The translations under genes were made by a program, and so were the position numbers. A DNA stretch of 31,272 bases from UBA5287 sp041672395 (GTDB lineage Bacteria > Bacteroidota > Bacteroidia > Bacteroidales > Dysgonomonadaceae), in contig JBAYZS010000024.1 in NCBI GenBank assembly GCA_041672395.1, positions 1-31,272 on the forward strand, read 5' to 3'. The notes beneath the pieces were generated by a model, which was not told where the DNA came from, did not search any database, and saw nothing but the letters and a program-made list of their open reading frames with translations. Numbering within the stretch: position 1 is the stretch's first letter; the number at the start of each line of letters is the position of its first letter. Shown here one piece after another: positions 23,715-31,272 of this stretch.

Positions 23715-24101
23715 TTAACGTTTTGAGAACTGGAATCTTTTTCTTGCTTTTGGCTGTCCCGGTTTTTTGCGTTCAACCACACGTGGGTCACGTGTCATGA
23801 ATCCTTCTGCTCTTAGTGCAGATTTATCTTCGGGATTGATTTTAACCAAAGCACGAGCAATGCCCAATCTTGCTGCTTCAGACTGTCCTTTGAAGCCACC
23901 ACCATCTAAATTGATTTTGATATCATATTTATCTGACACATTTAATGTGTTTAGAGGTTGCTTCACAATAAACTGAAGGATAGATGAAGGAAAATAATTT
24001 TCGATATCACGCTTATTGATAGTTATTTTACCTGTACCTTCGCTCATGAATATACGAGCAACAGCAGCTTTGCGTCTTCCTAATGCATTTACTACTTCCA
24101 T
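23715..24101 (-). CDS. rpsI: 30S ribosomal protein S9
   Basis: A 128-residue protein of the 30S head. The signature begins VNALGRRKAAVARIFMSEGT, followed by GGGFKGQSEAARLGIARALV, and it ends with KARKRFQFSKR, the basic tail whose terminal arginine contacts P-site tRNA. Length is standard. It starts five bases after rplM stops, the conserved rplM-rpsI pairing. No terminator is evident right after it, so some transcripts may run on into rpsB. Confidence 0.97.
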   Translation of the reverse strand: MEVVNALGRRKAAVARIFMSEGTGKITINKRDIENYFPSSILQFIVKQPLNTLNVSDKYDIKINLDGGGFKGQSEAARLGIARALVKINPEDKSALRAEGFMTRDPRVVERKKPGQPKARKRFQFSKR

Positions 24102-24106
24102 CTTTC

Positions 24107-24562
24107 TTATTTAAGAGTATTAATATCTATTGATTTTGGTTGTTGTGCTTGATGAGGATGTTCAGTTCCTTCATACACATAAAGATTGTTTAAAAGTGCA
24201 TCACCTAATTTATTTTTTGGTAACATACCTTTTACTACTTTTCTGAAAAGCCTATCTGGTCCTTTTTTCATCAGCTCAGCAGGAGTTTGTTCTCTTTGTC
24301 CACCAGGATAACCCGTGTAACGAAGATAAACACGATCATTCCATTTATTACCGGTAAGTTCAATCTTGTCGGCGTTTAAAATAATCACGTTATCACCACA
24401 ATCTACGTGAGGAGTAAAACTTGGTTTATATTTACCTCTCAGCAATTTAGCAACTTCAGAGCATAGACGTCCCAACTTATGACCGGTTGCATCTATTGTA
24501 ACCCATTCTTTTTGAGCCGTTTCTTTGTTTACAGAAATGGTTTTATAACTAAGTGTATCCAC
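24107..24562 (-). CDS. rplM: 50S ribosomal protein L13
   Basis: A 151-residue large-subunit protein. The core shows VTIDATGHKLGRLCSEVAKL, FTPHVDCGDNVIILNADKI and LRYTGYPGGQREQTPAELM, all typical. The start is GTG at 24562, giving MDTLSYKTISVNKETAQKEW, the conserved Bacteroidetes N-terminus; no ATG lies nearby in frame. It heads the rplM-rpsI operon behind a complete promoter (24694-24724) and a folded leader of about 130 bases. Confidence 0.97.
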   Translation of the reverse strand: MDTLSYKTISVNKETAQKEWVTIDATGHKLGRLCSEVAKLLRGKYKPSFTPHVDCGDNVIILNADKIELTGNKWNDRVYLRYTGYPGGQREQTPAELMKKGPDRLFRKVVKGMLPKNKLGDALLNNLYVYEGTEHPHQAQQPKSIDINTLK

Positions 24563-24597
24563 TTTTGTTTAATTTTTAAATGTTAGTAAATAGTTGA

Positions 24598-24662
24598 TTT
24601 GATTCGCTTCCTGCTTTGTCTTGCTAAGGGACTAAAGTGCAAATAAAAAGCTATAAATCAAA
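24598..24662 (-). promoter_or_regulatory. Structured leader RNA of rplM (candidate ribosomal-protein leader)
   Basis: On the minus strand TTTGATT (24656-24662) pairs perfectly with AATCAAA (24598-24604). Past a small internal loop GCTTT pairs with GGAAGC (about 24606-24611 with 24647-24651), and further in TGC-TTT can pair with AAAGCA around a bulge. The fold occupies the untranslated leader between the promoter and the GTG start. Feedback by L13 or S9 is inferred from the position only. Confidence 0.55.
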
Positions 24663-24693
24663 CTCTTAATTGACTTATTTAATAATCGGACTG

Positions 24694-24724
24694 CAAAGTT
24701 ACAATAATTCAGTTATTTAGCAAA
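24694..24724 (-). promoter_or_regulatory. Promoter of the rplM-rpsI operon
   Basis: On the minus strand TTTG (24721-24724), 19 bases, then TAACTTTG (24694-24701): both Bacteroidetes elements at ideal spacing. Transcription would start about 130 bases before the rplM GTG. Confidence 0.8.
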
Positions 24725-24800
24725 GGTTTTGAGTGTTATTTTTTTGAGTATAAAGCATAAAAGTGATTTTAATTCGCTTTTATCATTCATTCAAATAATG

Positions 24801-24808
24801 TATTTTTG
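24801..24808 (+). promoter_or_regulatory. -7 promoter element of the tcdA-like gene
   Basis: TATTTTTG matches TAnnTTTG and lies 17 bases before the ATG at 24826, so the transcript would be nearly leaderless. Confidence 0.55.
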
Positions 24809-24825
24809 CAGAAAATTTTAATTTA

Positions 24826-25575
24826 ATGTATAGTTACAAGGAACTATTCGCACGAAATCAACTACTGCTTGGCACTGAAGCGGTTGAGTCAATAATGACT
24901 AAAAAGGTGATCCTTTTTGGGGTTGGCGGTGTGGGAAGTTGGTGCGCAGAGGGACTGATCAGGAGCGGCTTCATGAATCTGACAATAGTCGATTCCGACA
25001 GAGTGGCACCCGCAAACGTAAATCGTCAGCTTCCGGCTACCACCCAAACAATTGGCCAACTAAAAGTAGATGTGTTGCGAAATCGGTTACTCGAGATCAA
25101 TCCGGATGCAGAAATTACCGCTATTCCCGAAATCTACAACCAATCGTCATCCAATTCTTTTAGATTAGATACTTACGATTATATTGTAGACGCCATTGAC
25201 AGCCTGCAACATAAAGCACATTTACTGGTTGAAGCAAGCAAAACAGACGCGACAATTTTTTCTTCAATGGGAGCAGCATTGAAGATAGATCCACAACAGA
25301 TACGAGTTGCGGAATTTTGGAAAGTGAAAGGTTGCTCACTTGCGTCTGCATTACGTCAATTATTCCGAAAAGGAGAATCGCCACACAAAAAGATAATGTG
25401 CGTATATAGTGAAGAGAAGAATGAGAATAAAGGTTTGGAAGATGTGCTTGAAAATATTGACGAAAAAGGGAGTTTCAAAAAATCAACCATCAATGGAACG
25501 TTGGTTCACATCACCGCGATTTTTGGGTTCACCCTGTCTGGATTGGTAGTTCAGCACATTGCCGACAATAAATAA
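24826..25575 (+). CDS. tcdA: tRNA threonylcarbamoyladenosine dehydratase (TcdA/CsdL, E1-like)
   Basis: A 249-residue ThiF/E1-fold enzyme that uses ATP to cyclise t6A at tRNA position 37 to ct6A. The nucleotide-binding loop is GVGGVGSWCAEGLIRSG (G32 onward). The acidic site and arginine finger region reads TIVDSDRVAPANVNRQLPAT, and the adenylation stretch YDYIVDAIDSLQHKAHLLVE follows. Length suits TcdA rather than ThiF or MoeB, and the C-terminal hydrophobic segment (HITAIFGFTLSGLVVQHI) is a TcdA trait. It stands alone between divergent rplM and convergent YitT genes. Confidence 0.9.
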   Translation: MYSYKELFARNQLLLGTEAVESIMTKKVILFGVGGVGSWCAEGLIRSGFMNLTIVDSDRVAPANVNRQLPATTQTIGQLKVDVLRNRLLEINPDAEITAIPEIYNQSSSNSFRLDTYDYIVDAIDSLQHKAHLLVEASKTDATIFSSMGAALKIDPQQIRVAEFWKVKGCSLASALRQLFRKGESPHKKIMCVYSEEKNENKGLEDVLENIDEKGSFKKSTINGTLVHITAIFGFTLSGLVVQHIADNK

Positions 25576-25614
25576 TGCAGGCACTTATATCCATAGAATA
25601 TAATCTGCCTGCAT
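25575..25614. terminator. Bidirectional terminator between tcdA and the YitT gene
   Basis: ATGCAGGCA pairs perfectly with TGCCTGCAT. The inner TTATAT and ATATAA extend the stem past small mismatches to a 7-base loop. T/A-rich tails lie on both sides, between two convergent genes. Confidence 0.8.
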
Positions 25615-25631
25615 ATTTTATAAACTACATT

Positions 25632-26504
25632 TTATTTTATCCTATCGAATCCTAGTCCGTACACTCCAATAACTGAACCTTGAGAGATAAACGCTTGTTC
25701 ATCAATAGATTTTACAATACGGAAAATGGTGTTCGACTCACTCTTTTTAGCCATTATCATCAACACCTTTTGAGGTTGTTTTGTATAAAAACCCGTCCCG
25801 TCCAGCACCGTGCAACCACGATGCAATTGTATGCCTATCTGCGAAGCAATTTCTTCATGATGTTTGGATACTATCAGGAATTGTACCGACTGCCTGATTC
25901 CATTTAGCACCCAATCAACACAAGTGGACATGACTGCTATAATAATGATACCCAGAACAATAGTTTCCACACTGCGGAAAATGATATATGAAGATGCAAC
26001 GATAATCAAGTCAACAATAAGCATTGTCCTACCCGGGGTTACGTTTCTAAACTTATTGATTATCAAAACAATGATATCTGTTCCACCGGTACTTCCGTTA
26101 ACCGACATCACCATTCCAATACCTGTACCACCAATCAGTGAGCCAATCAGTCCCGCCATCAAAGATTCTTCCATCATAATTGGAGTCCAATTGAAGGATT
26201 CAAACATGGCCAGGAATCCTGAAAGCGAAACCACTCCTACAACAGTTTTTATCAAAAAGTCGCCTCCCAAAATCCTAAATGAAAGGAGCAAAAGCACAGA
26301 GTTCAGCGCCAATACAGAAAGCGAAACAGGTATGTCGAAAGCATAATTTAGCAAGACTCCTATACCTGTAAGTCCTCCCAGCACAAATTCATGAGGTATA
26401 ATAAATTGCGTTACACCCAAAGAATATGTAAAAGTTCCGAGCAAAATTGTCAGGTAGTCTTTCCAATAAAACTTTTTAAAAGTGACTTGCTTTTGCAATT
26501 CCAT
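25632..26504 (-). CDS. YitT family membrane protein (DUF161/DUF2179)
   Basis: A 290-residue membrane protein. Residues about 12-200 contain five or six hydrophobic helices, starting with YLTILLGTFTYSLGVTQFII and including the family marks FVLGGLTGIGVLLNYAF and GGTGIGMVMSVNGSTGGTDI. Residues about 215-290 are the cytoplasmic DUF2179 domain (RGCTVLDGTGFYTKQPQKVL, ending GSVIGVYGLGFD). Family function is unsettled. The ATG lies one base after the leuS stop, so it is translationally coupled to leuS and shares its promoter. Confidence 0.9.
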   Translation of the reverse strand: MELQKQVTFKKFYWKDYLTILLGTFTYSLGVTQFIIPHEFVLGGLTGIGVLLNYAFDIPVSLSVLALNSVLLLLSFRILGGDFLIKTVVGVVSLSGFLAMFESFNWTPIMMEESLMAGLIGSLIGGTGIGMVMSVNGSTGGTDIIVLIINKFRNVTPGRTMLIVDLIIVASSYIIFRSVETIVLGIIIIAVMSTCVDWVLNGIRQSVQFLIVSKHHEEIASQIGIQLHRGCTVLDGTGFYTKQPQKVLMIMAKKSESNTIFRIVKSIDEQAFISQGSVIGVYGLGFDRIK

Positions 26505-26505
26505 A

Positions 26506-29259
26506 TTAGATTACAATATTTACGACTTTATTTGGAACAATAATTACCTTCTTTGGCGTTTTACCTTCAAGCCATCTTTGCGAGTTGGTGTGTGCCAATA
26601 CCGATTTTTCTATTTCTTCTTTTGTTGCATCTGCTGAAAATTCCAATATAAACCTTGACTTGCCATTGAAAGAGATTGAGTATGGAAATACGTTTTCCTT
26701 CAGATAGTCCTCGTTATACTTAACCCATTCAGCATCGCAAACCGAGGTATTATGTCCCATTTTATGCCACAATTCCTCAGCTATATGCGGAGCAAAAGGT
26801 GCAAGACACACCAACAAGTCGTTCAATATCTGTTTATTATTACATTTCAATGTTCCCAATTCGTTTACACAAATCATGAATGCCGAAACGGAAGTATTGA
26901 ACGAGAAGTTCTCAATGTCTAAAGATATTTTCTTTATAAGTTTGTGCAGAACTTTGAGTTCTTCACGTGTGGGTTCACTGTCTGAAACTGTTAAATCATC
27001 GTTTGTATAAAACAGATTCCAAAACTTGCGCAAAAAGCGGTGCACACCGTCAATACCATTTGTATCCCAAGGCTTCGATTGCTCAAGCGGTCCCAGAAAC
27101 ATCTCGTATAATCGGAGTGTGTCTGCTCCATATTTCTCAACAATATCATCAGGATTGACAACGTTGTACATCGACTTTGACATCTTTTCAACAGCCCATC
27201 CACAAACATATTTACCGTCCTCAAGAATAAATTCAGCTGTTTTGTACTCAGGATTCCAATTACGGAAAGCTTCCGTGTCAAGAATATCATTATGCACAAT
27301 GTTCACATCCACATGAATTGGCGTTACATCGTACTGATCTTTCAAGTTAAGTGACACAAAAGTGTTTGTATTCTTTATGCGATAAACAAAGTTACTACGT
27401 CCTTGAATCATGCCTTGGTTGACCAATTTTTTGAATGGTTCTTCTTCGCACGAAACTCCCAAATCAAAAAGGAACTTGTTCCAGAAACGACTATAGACCA
27501 AGTGACCGGTAGCATGCTCTGTTCCACCGATATACAAATCAACATTGCGCCAATATTCATCGGCTTCAACAGAAACCAAGGCATCATCATTGTGCGGATC
27601 CATATATCGTAAATAGTATGCCGACGATCCGGCAAAACCGGGCATCGTATTGAGTTCCAGCGGATAACCATCATCGGTAGTCCAGTTTTTGGCACGTCCC
27701 AATGGAGGTTCACCCGTTTCTGTTGGCAAGAACTTATCCACTTCAGGCAATTCAAGCGGTAATTTATCTTCGCTCAAAGTATAGGGCATCCCGTCTTTAT
27801 AGTAAACAGGGAATGGTTCGCCCCAATATCTTTGCCTACTGAAAATGGCATCGCGCAAGCGATAATTAATTTTCCTGTAACCTACTTCCCTCTTTTCTAC
27901 TTCATTAATAGCAGCGGGAATGGCTTCTTTTACTGTCAACCCGTTCAGGAAATCTGAGTTAATCATGACTCCTTCTTTGGCATCGAAACTTTCTTCGGAT
28001 ACATCACAACCTTCAATCAAAGGAATGATGGGCAATTCAAAATATTTTGCAAAGGCATAGTCGCGACTATCATGTGCGGGTACTGCCATAATGGCTCCGG
28101 TACCATAACCGGCCAGCACATAATCAGAAATCCATATAGGAAGTTGTTCTCCTGTAAATGGATGAATGGCGTATGAGCCTGAGAATACACCTGTTACTGA
28201 TTTATCGGAAATACGCTCGCGCTCGGTTTTCTTTTTGGTTTTCTCTAAATATTCGGCAACAACCTTTTGTTGTTCAGCGGTTGTCATTTGTTCAACCAGT
28301 TCACTTTCAGGAGCCAACACCATAAATGTTACTCCAAATATAGTGTCTGCACGGGTCGTAAAGATATCAAAATCTACTCCATTCTGTGTGCTGAAGTGCA
28401 TTACAGCTCCTTCAGAACGACCAATCCAATTGCGTTGCGTTTCTTTCAACGATTCGGTCCAGTCAATCTTATCCAGACCAACCAACAATCGTTCTGCATA
28501 AGCTGATACACGCAAACACCATTGACGCATTTTTTTCTGTTCAACAGGATATCCTCCTCGAATAGAAAGACCTTCGCTTACCTCATCATTCGCAAGTACT
28601 GTGCCGAGTTGCGCACACCAATTTACTATCGTATCGCCTAAATAGGCTATGCGATAGTTCATCAATATTTCTTGTTGCTCTTTTTCTGTTTTACTATTCC
28701 ATTCTTCGGCTGTAAACTGCATTGGCTTTGTACAGGCCATATCCATTCCATCAGTGCCTTGAGTAGAAAATACTTCTAACAGTTCAGCAATGGGCCGTGC
28801 TTGTTTTGCCTGATTGCAATAATACGAATTAAACATCTGGACAAAGGCCCATTGTGTCCATTTATAATATTGTGGCTCACAGGTTCGCACTTCGCGACTC
28901 CAGTCGAAAGAGAATCCTATCTTATCCAATTGCTCTCGGTAACGTGCAATATTTTTTTGTGTTGTTACTGCCGGATGCTGCCCGGTTTGAATAGCATATT
29001 GTTCTGCCGGAAGTCCGTAAGCATCGTATCCCATTGGATGCAACACATTGAAACCTTGAAGACGTTTGTATCTTGAAAATATATCGGATGCTATATATCC
29101 TAGTGGATGACCAACATGCAAGCCCGCACCGGATGGATATGGGAACATATCCAACACATAAAATTTAGGTTTTTCAGGATTGATAGTTGTCTTGTAAGTT
29201 TTATTATCAACCCAATTTTGTTGCCACCGTTTTTCTATATTCCTAAAATTGTATTCCAT
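26506..29259 (-). CDS. leuS: Leucine--tRNA ligase
   Basis: A 917-residue class I synthetase that charges tRNA-Leu and edits wrongly charged products. The HIGH motif is PYPSGAGLHVGHPLGY (H48 and H51), and the KMSKS motif is EKMSKSMYN starting at K692. The CP1 editing domain shows FTTRADTIFGVTFMVLAPES and GTGAIMAVPAHDSRDYAFA with the conserved editing aspartate. It is somewhat longer than the E. coli enzyme (860 residues); an extra stretch around 630-690 (NTNTFVSLNLKDQYDVTPIH) before the KMSKS loop accounts for much of that and is usual in Bacteroidetes. A full promoter lies 22 bases upstream; the YitT gene is co-transcribed. Confidence 0.97.
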   Translation of the reverse strand: MEYNFRNIEKRWQQNWVDNKTYKTTINPEKPKFYVLDMFPYPSGAGLHVGHPLGYIASDIFSRYKRLQGFNVLHPMGYDAYGLPAEQYAIQTGQHPAVTTQKNIARYREQLDKIGFSFDWSREVRTCEPQYYKWTQWAFVQMFNSYYCNQAKQARPIAELLEVFSTQGTDGMDMACTKPMQFTAEEWNSKTEKEQQEILMNYRIAYLGDTIVNWCAQLGTVLANDEVSEGLSIRGGYPVEQKKMRQWCLRVSAYAERLLVGLDKIDWTESLKETQRNWIGRSEGAVMHFSTQNGVDFDIFTTRADTIFGVTFMVLAPESELVEQMTTAEQQKVVAEYLEKTKKKTERERISDKSVTGVFSGSYAIHPFTGEQLPIWISDYVLAGYGTGAIMAVPAHDSRDYAFAKYFELPIIPLIEGCDVSEESFDAKEGVMINSDFLNGLTVKEAIPAAINEVEKREVGYRKINYRLRDAIFSRQRYWGEPFPVYYKDGMPYTLSEDKLPLELPEVDKFLPTETGEPPLGRAKNWTTDDGYPLELNTMPGFAGSSAYYLRYMDPHNDDALVSVEADEYWRNVDLYIGGTEHATGHLVYSRFWNKFLFDLGVSCEEEPFKKLVNQGMIQGRSNFVYRIKNTNTFVSLNLKDQYDVTPIHVDVNIVHNDILDTEAFRNWNPEYKTAEFILEDGKYVCGWAVEKMSKSMYNVVNPDDIVEKYGADTLRLYEMFLGPLEQSKPWDTNGIDGVHRFLRKFWNLFYTNDDLTVSDSEPTREELKVLHKLIKKISLDIENFSFNTSVSAFMICVNELGTLKCNNKQILNDLLVCLAPFAPHIAEELWHKMGHNTSVCDAEWVKYNEDYLKENVFPYSISFNGKSRFILEFSADATKEEIEKSVLAHTNSQRWLEGKTPKKVIIVPNKVVNIVI

Positions 29260-29280
29260 TTTCCATTATTTAAAACGGTG

Positions 29281-29311
29281 CAAAGATAATGAATTTATCT
29301 ATAACAGACAA
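29281..29311 (-). promoter_or_regulatory. Promoter of leuS-YitT
   Basis: On the minus strand TTG (29309-29311), 20 bases, then TATCTTTG (29281-29288), 21 bases before the leuS ATG. Its -33 element lies inside the hairpin at 29304-29326. Confidence 0.7.
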
Positions 29312-29326
29312 TTGCTATTTGTCTGT
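29304..29326 (-). terminator. Weak hairpin after the acyl-CoA synthetase gene
   Basis: ACAGACAA pairs perfectly with TTGTCTGT around a 7-base loop, 24 bases after the synthetase stop. There is no T tract, so it is a doubtful terminator; it overlaps the leuS -33 element. Confidence 0.35.
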
Positions 29327-29350
29327 CATTAAGCTTGTATACAACAGTTT

Positions 29351-31156
29351 TTACTCCTCGTACATCTTATCAATTATATCAGCATTTTTTTCTGCTATAA
29401 ATTTGCGTTTTAGCTTGAGTGTATTAGTAAGTTCCCCTGAATCAATAGAGAAGGGATTGGGCAATATTGTGAAGCGCTTAATCTTTTCATATGATGAAAA
29501 TGACGACTGACGCAATTCAATTCTTCCATACAAGAACGCGTTAATTTCGGGATTGGAAATCAGTTCTTCGCGCGTGTTGAATGCAATATTATTTTCTTTG
29601 GCATATTGCTCAAGTGCTTTATAATCAGGAACAATGAGCGCACTCGCAAACTTGCGCTGATCGGCAATCACGGCTATCTGATCAATATATTTATCTTCAC
29701 CCAAAGCCATCTCAATCATCTGTGGAGCTATGTATTTGCCGTTTGATGTTTTGAACAAATCTTTGATTCGTTCTGTCATAACAAGCGTGTTGTCTTCGTT
29801 CAAATAACCGGCATCGCCTGTTCTAAAATAACCGTCTTCTGTAAATACTTTCGCGGTCTCTTCGGGTTTGTTATAATAACCTTTGGTTACAGTTCCTCCT
29901 TTCACTAGTATTTCATTATTCTCTCCAATTTTTACATCTACTTCAGGCATAACTTTGCCCACCGTACCTAAACGGAATCCGGTGTACGGAAAGCAACTTA
30001 CTGTTGCCGTAGTTTCTGAAAGTCCATAACCATATATTATATGAATATCTATTGACTGCAGAAACTCATTTATGTTGTTTGATAATGGTGCACCTGCACA
30101 AGGAAAAAAGTTCCCCTTCTCCATACCTACAGCTTTTTTTACAATACTATAAACGGTCTTTTTGTAAAAATGAAACTTCAAAGAGTTACCAAATGGTGGT
30201 TTTTTACCCTCGTTCTTATATTCCAAATTGTGTTTGTGGCCTGTTTGATATGCATCGTTGAACAACCACTTCATTAATCCTTCGGCGGAATCAATTTTCT
30301 CTTTTATTCCGGCATATACTTTTTCCCAAAATCTTGGAACAGAACTCATTATTGTTGGATGAATCTGCTTTAACATGTCCTGAATCTTTGTCGGATCTGG
30401 ATTTATTGCTATAGTAATTCCTTTATGAATGCAGTAATAAGACCATGCTTTTTCGAATATATGAGTCAAAGGTAAAAAACACATCGACACATCCTTATCG
30501 GAACTTCTGGTCAAACGGATATCGTGAATCTTCATTGCTGAAAGAAAATTGGCATGGGTCAACATTACCCCTTTTGATTCACCTGTTGTTCCACTGGTAT
30601 AAATAATTGTAGCCAAATCTGTTGCTTTTAACTGCTTAAGCCTTACATTTACAACAGCTATTGCATGGGAATTCTCACCACTAACAATAAAGTCATCAAA
30701 ATAAATAGAAGTCGAATCATCAGGTTTAATAACTACTTTTCTATCGAAAATGATCATCTTCTCAAGTACTTGATTCTCTTTTTGAACCATATAACCATGG
30801 TTGTACTGAAACTGTTCGCCCACAAAAATATATTTCAATTTTGCATCGTTCACAATATATTCTACTTGAGATGGCGATGATGTTGCATATATCGGAACCA
30901 TAACTGCCTGATTTGCGTAGGCTCCAAAATCAGTATATAAATATTGTGGCATATTTTGTGAATATATACCAATATTATCTCCTGGCTTGATACCTATTTC
31001 GGACATTGCCCAGGCGGTCATCATTACTTTTTGAGAAAACTCAATCCATGAAATATTATTCCATTTTCCTGTTGCATCAGGAAACTTGAGTGCTGTTTTG
31101 TTCTGATACTTCTTTGCTTGTTCGTGAACAAGTAAACCAAGGTGAAGATATGCCAT
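29351..31156 (-). CDS. Long-chain acyl-CoA synthetase (AMP-binding, FadD15-like)
   Basis: A 601-residue adenylate-forming enzyme that activates fatty acids with ATP and CoA at the membrane. The P-loop is IIYTSGTTGESKGVMLTH (YTSGTTG at 186-192). Further motifs are MCFLPLTHIFEKAW, YGYGLSETTATVSC and YFRTGDAGYLNEDNTLVMTE; the catalytic-lysine region near the C-terminus reads YEKIKRFTILPNPFSIDSGE, and it ends TNTLKLKRKFIAEKNADIID. This is the long-chain type common in Bacteroidetes. The frame extends to 31249, but ATG at 31156 gives the natural start MAYLHLGLLVHEQAKKY and the -7 element at 31197-31204 lies inside the longer version, so the shorter start is chosen. The preferred chain length is unknown. 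Confidence 0.93.
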   Translation of the reverse strand: MAYLHLGLLVHEQAKKYQNKTALKFPDATGKWNNISWIEFSQKVMMTAWAMSEIGIKPGDNIGIYSQNMPQYLYTDFGAYANQAVMVPIYATSSPSQVEYIVNDAKLKYIFVGEQFQYNHGYMVQKENQVLEKMIIFDRKVVIKPDDSTSIYFDDFIVSGENSHAIAVVNVRLKQLKATDLATIIYTSGTTGESKGVMLTHANFLSAMKIHDIRLTRSSDKDVSMCFLPLTHIFEKAWSYYCIHKGITIAINPDPTKIQDMLKQIHPTIMSSVPRFWEKVYAGIKEKIDSAEGLMKWLFNDAYQTGHKHNLEYKNEGKKPPFGNSLKFHFYKKTVYSIVKKAVGMEKGNFFPCAGAPLSNNINEFLQSIDIHIIYGYGLSETTATVSCFPYTGFRLGTVGKVMPEVDVKIGENNEILVKGGTVTKGYYNKPEETAKVFTEDGYFRTGDAGYLNEDNTLVMTERIKDLFKTSNGKYIAPQMIEMALGEDKYIDQIAVIADQRKFASALIVPDYKALEQYAKENNIAFNTREELISNPEINAFLYGRIELRQSSFSSYEKIKRFTILPNPFSIDSGELTNTLKLKRKFIAEKNADIIDKMYEE

Positions 31157-31196
31157 TTTGATTAATTTTATAAGAATAATAATATTTTGATATAAA

Positions 31197-31204
31197 CAAA
31201 TGTA
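31197..31204 (-). promoter_or_regulatory. -7 promoter element of the acyl-CoA synthetase gene
   Basis: TACATTTG on the minus strand matches TAnnTTTG, 40 bases before the chosen start codon. Confidence 0.6.
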
Positions 31205-31272
31205 GTCTATTTTCTGTATTTTGTGAGGTATTTGATATTTTTTCCTCATATTTTACTATTTTATCTGTATTA

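Noticed and set aside
25864..26346. A 160-codon plus-strand frame opposite the YitT gene
   Set aside because: Antisense of a clear membrane-protein gene, with a run of Ile/Pro/Thr typical of the complement of hydrophobic codons; no homology marks.
28166..28501. Overlapping plus-strand frames inside leuS
   Set aside because: Antisense to the LeuS editing domain, which is complete; no promoter or start signal.
31157..31249. Upstream extension of the acyl-CoA synthetase by 31 residues
   Set aside because: It runs through the -7 element at 31197-31204, and the residues are AT-driven low-complexity sequence before the natural MAYLHL start.

Overview
The window reads as ordinary chromosomal DNA from an AT-rich member of the Bacteroidetes, most likely order Bacteroidales. 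The evidence is the gene content (GldE, an FrdCAB/SdhCAB operon of the di-heme cytochrome b type, S8 peptidase with the Bacteroidetes-style pro-region, DUF2156 plus Eis-like GNAT pair, 30-residue COX24-like basic protein), the near absence of Shine-Dalgarno motifs before start codons, and at least a dozen upstream copies of the Bacteroidetes -7 promoter element TAnnTTTG. I cannot fix the genus. No tRNA, rRNA, insertion sequence, prophage or CRISPR array is visible.

Layout. 1-943 (-): 5' part of a secreted subtilisin-like peptidase cut by the window edge. 1071-3795 (-): flippase-like membrane protein, PepD dipeptidase and a 64-residue membrane protein, one operon with a promoter at 3828 and a terminator at 991-1031. 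3978-5739 (+): ksgA and a CorA-type magnesium transporter. 5926-8698 (-): trpS followed, with no spacing, by an LPG_synthase_C (DUF2156) protein and an Eis-like acetyltransferase. 9018-12428 (+): succinate dehydrogenase/fumarate reductase C, A and B, closed by a strong terminator. 12615-15689 (+): small outer-membrane beta-barrel and priA. 15819-17934 (-): HU, a 30-residue COX24-like protein, and RNase G. 18101-21731 (+): mutY, ssb, gldE and a phosphopantetheinyl transferase. 21784-24562 (-): rplM, rpsI, rpsB, tsf, with structured RNA leaders before rplM and rpsB. 24826-25575 (+): TcdA-like E1 enzyme. 25632-29259 (-): leuS and a YitT-family membrane protein. 29351-31156 (-): long-chain acyl-CoA synthetase.

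Functionally the window is a housekeeping stretch: translation (KsgA, TrpS, LeuS, S2, L13, S9, EF-Ts, TcdA, COX24-like protein), DNA maintenance (PriA, MutY, SSB, HU), RNA decay (RNase G), respiration (SdhCAB), and envelope and lipid functions. The points that most deserve a second look are the two structured leaders in front of rplM and rpsB, the trpS/DUF2156/GNAT operon, and a flippase-like protein a few kilobases from that DUF2156 gene. Together these last two resemble the two halves of MprF. I found no clearly new multi-gene system.
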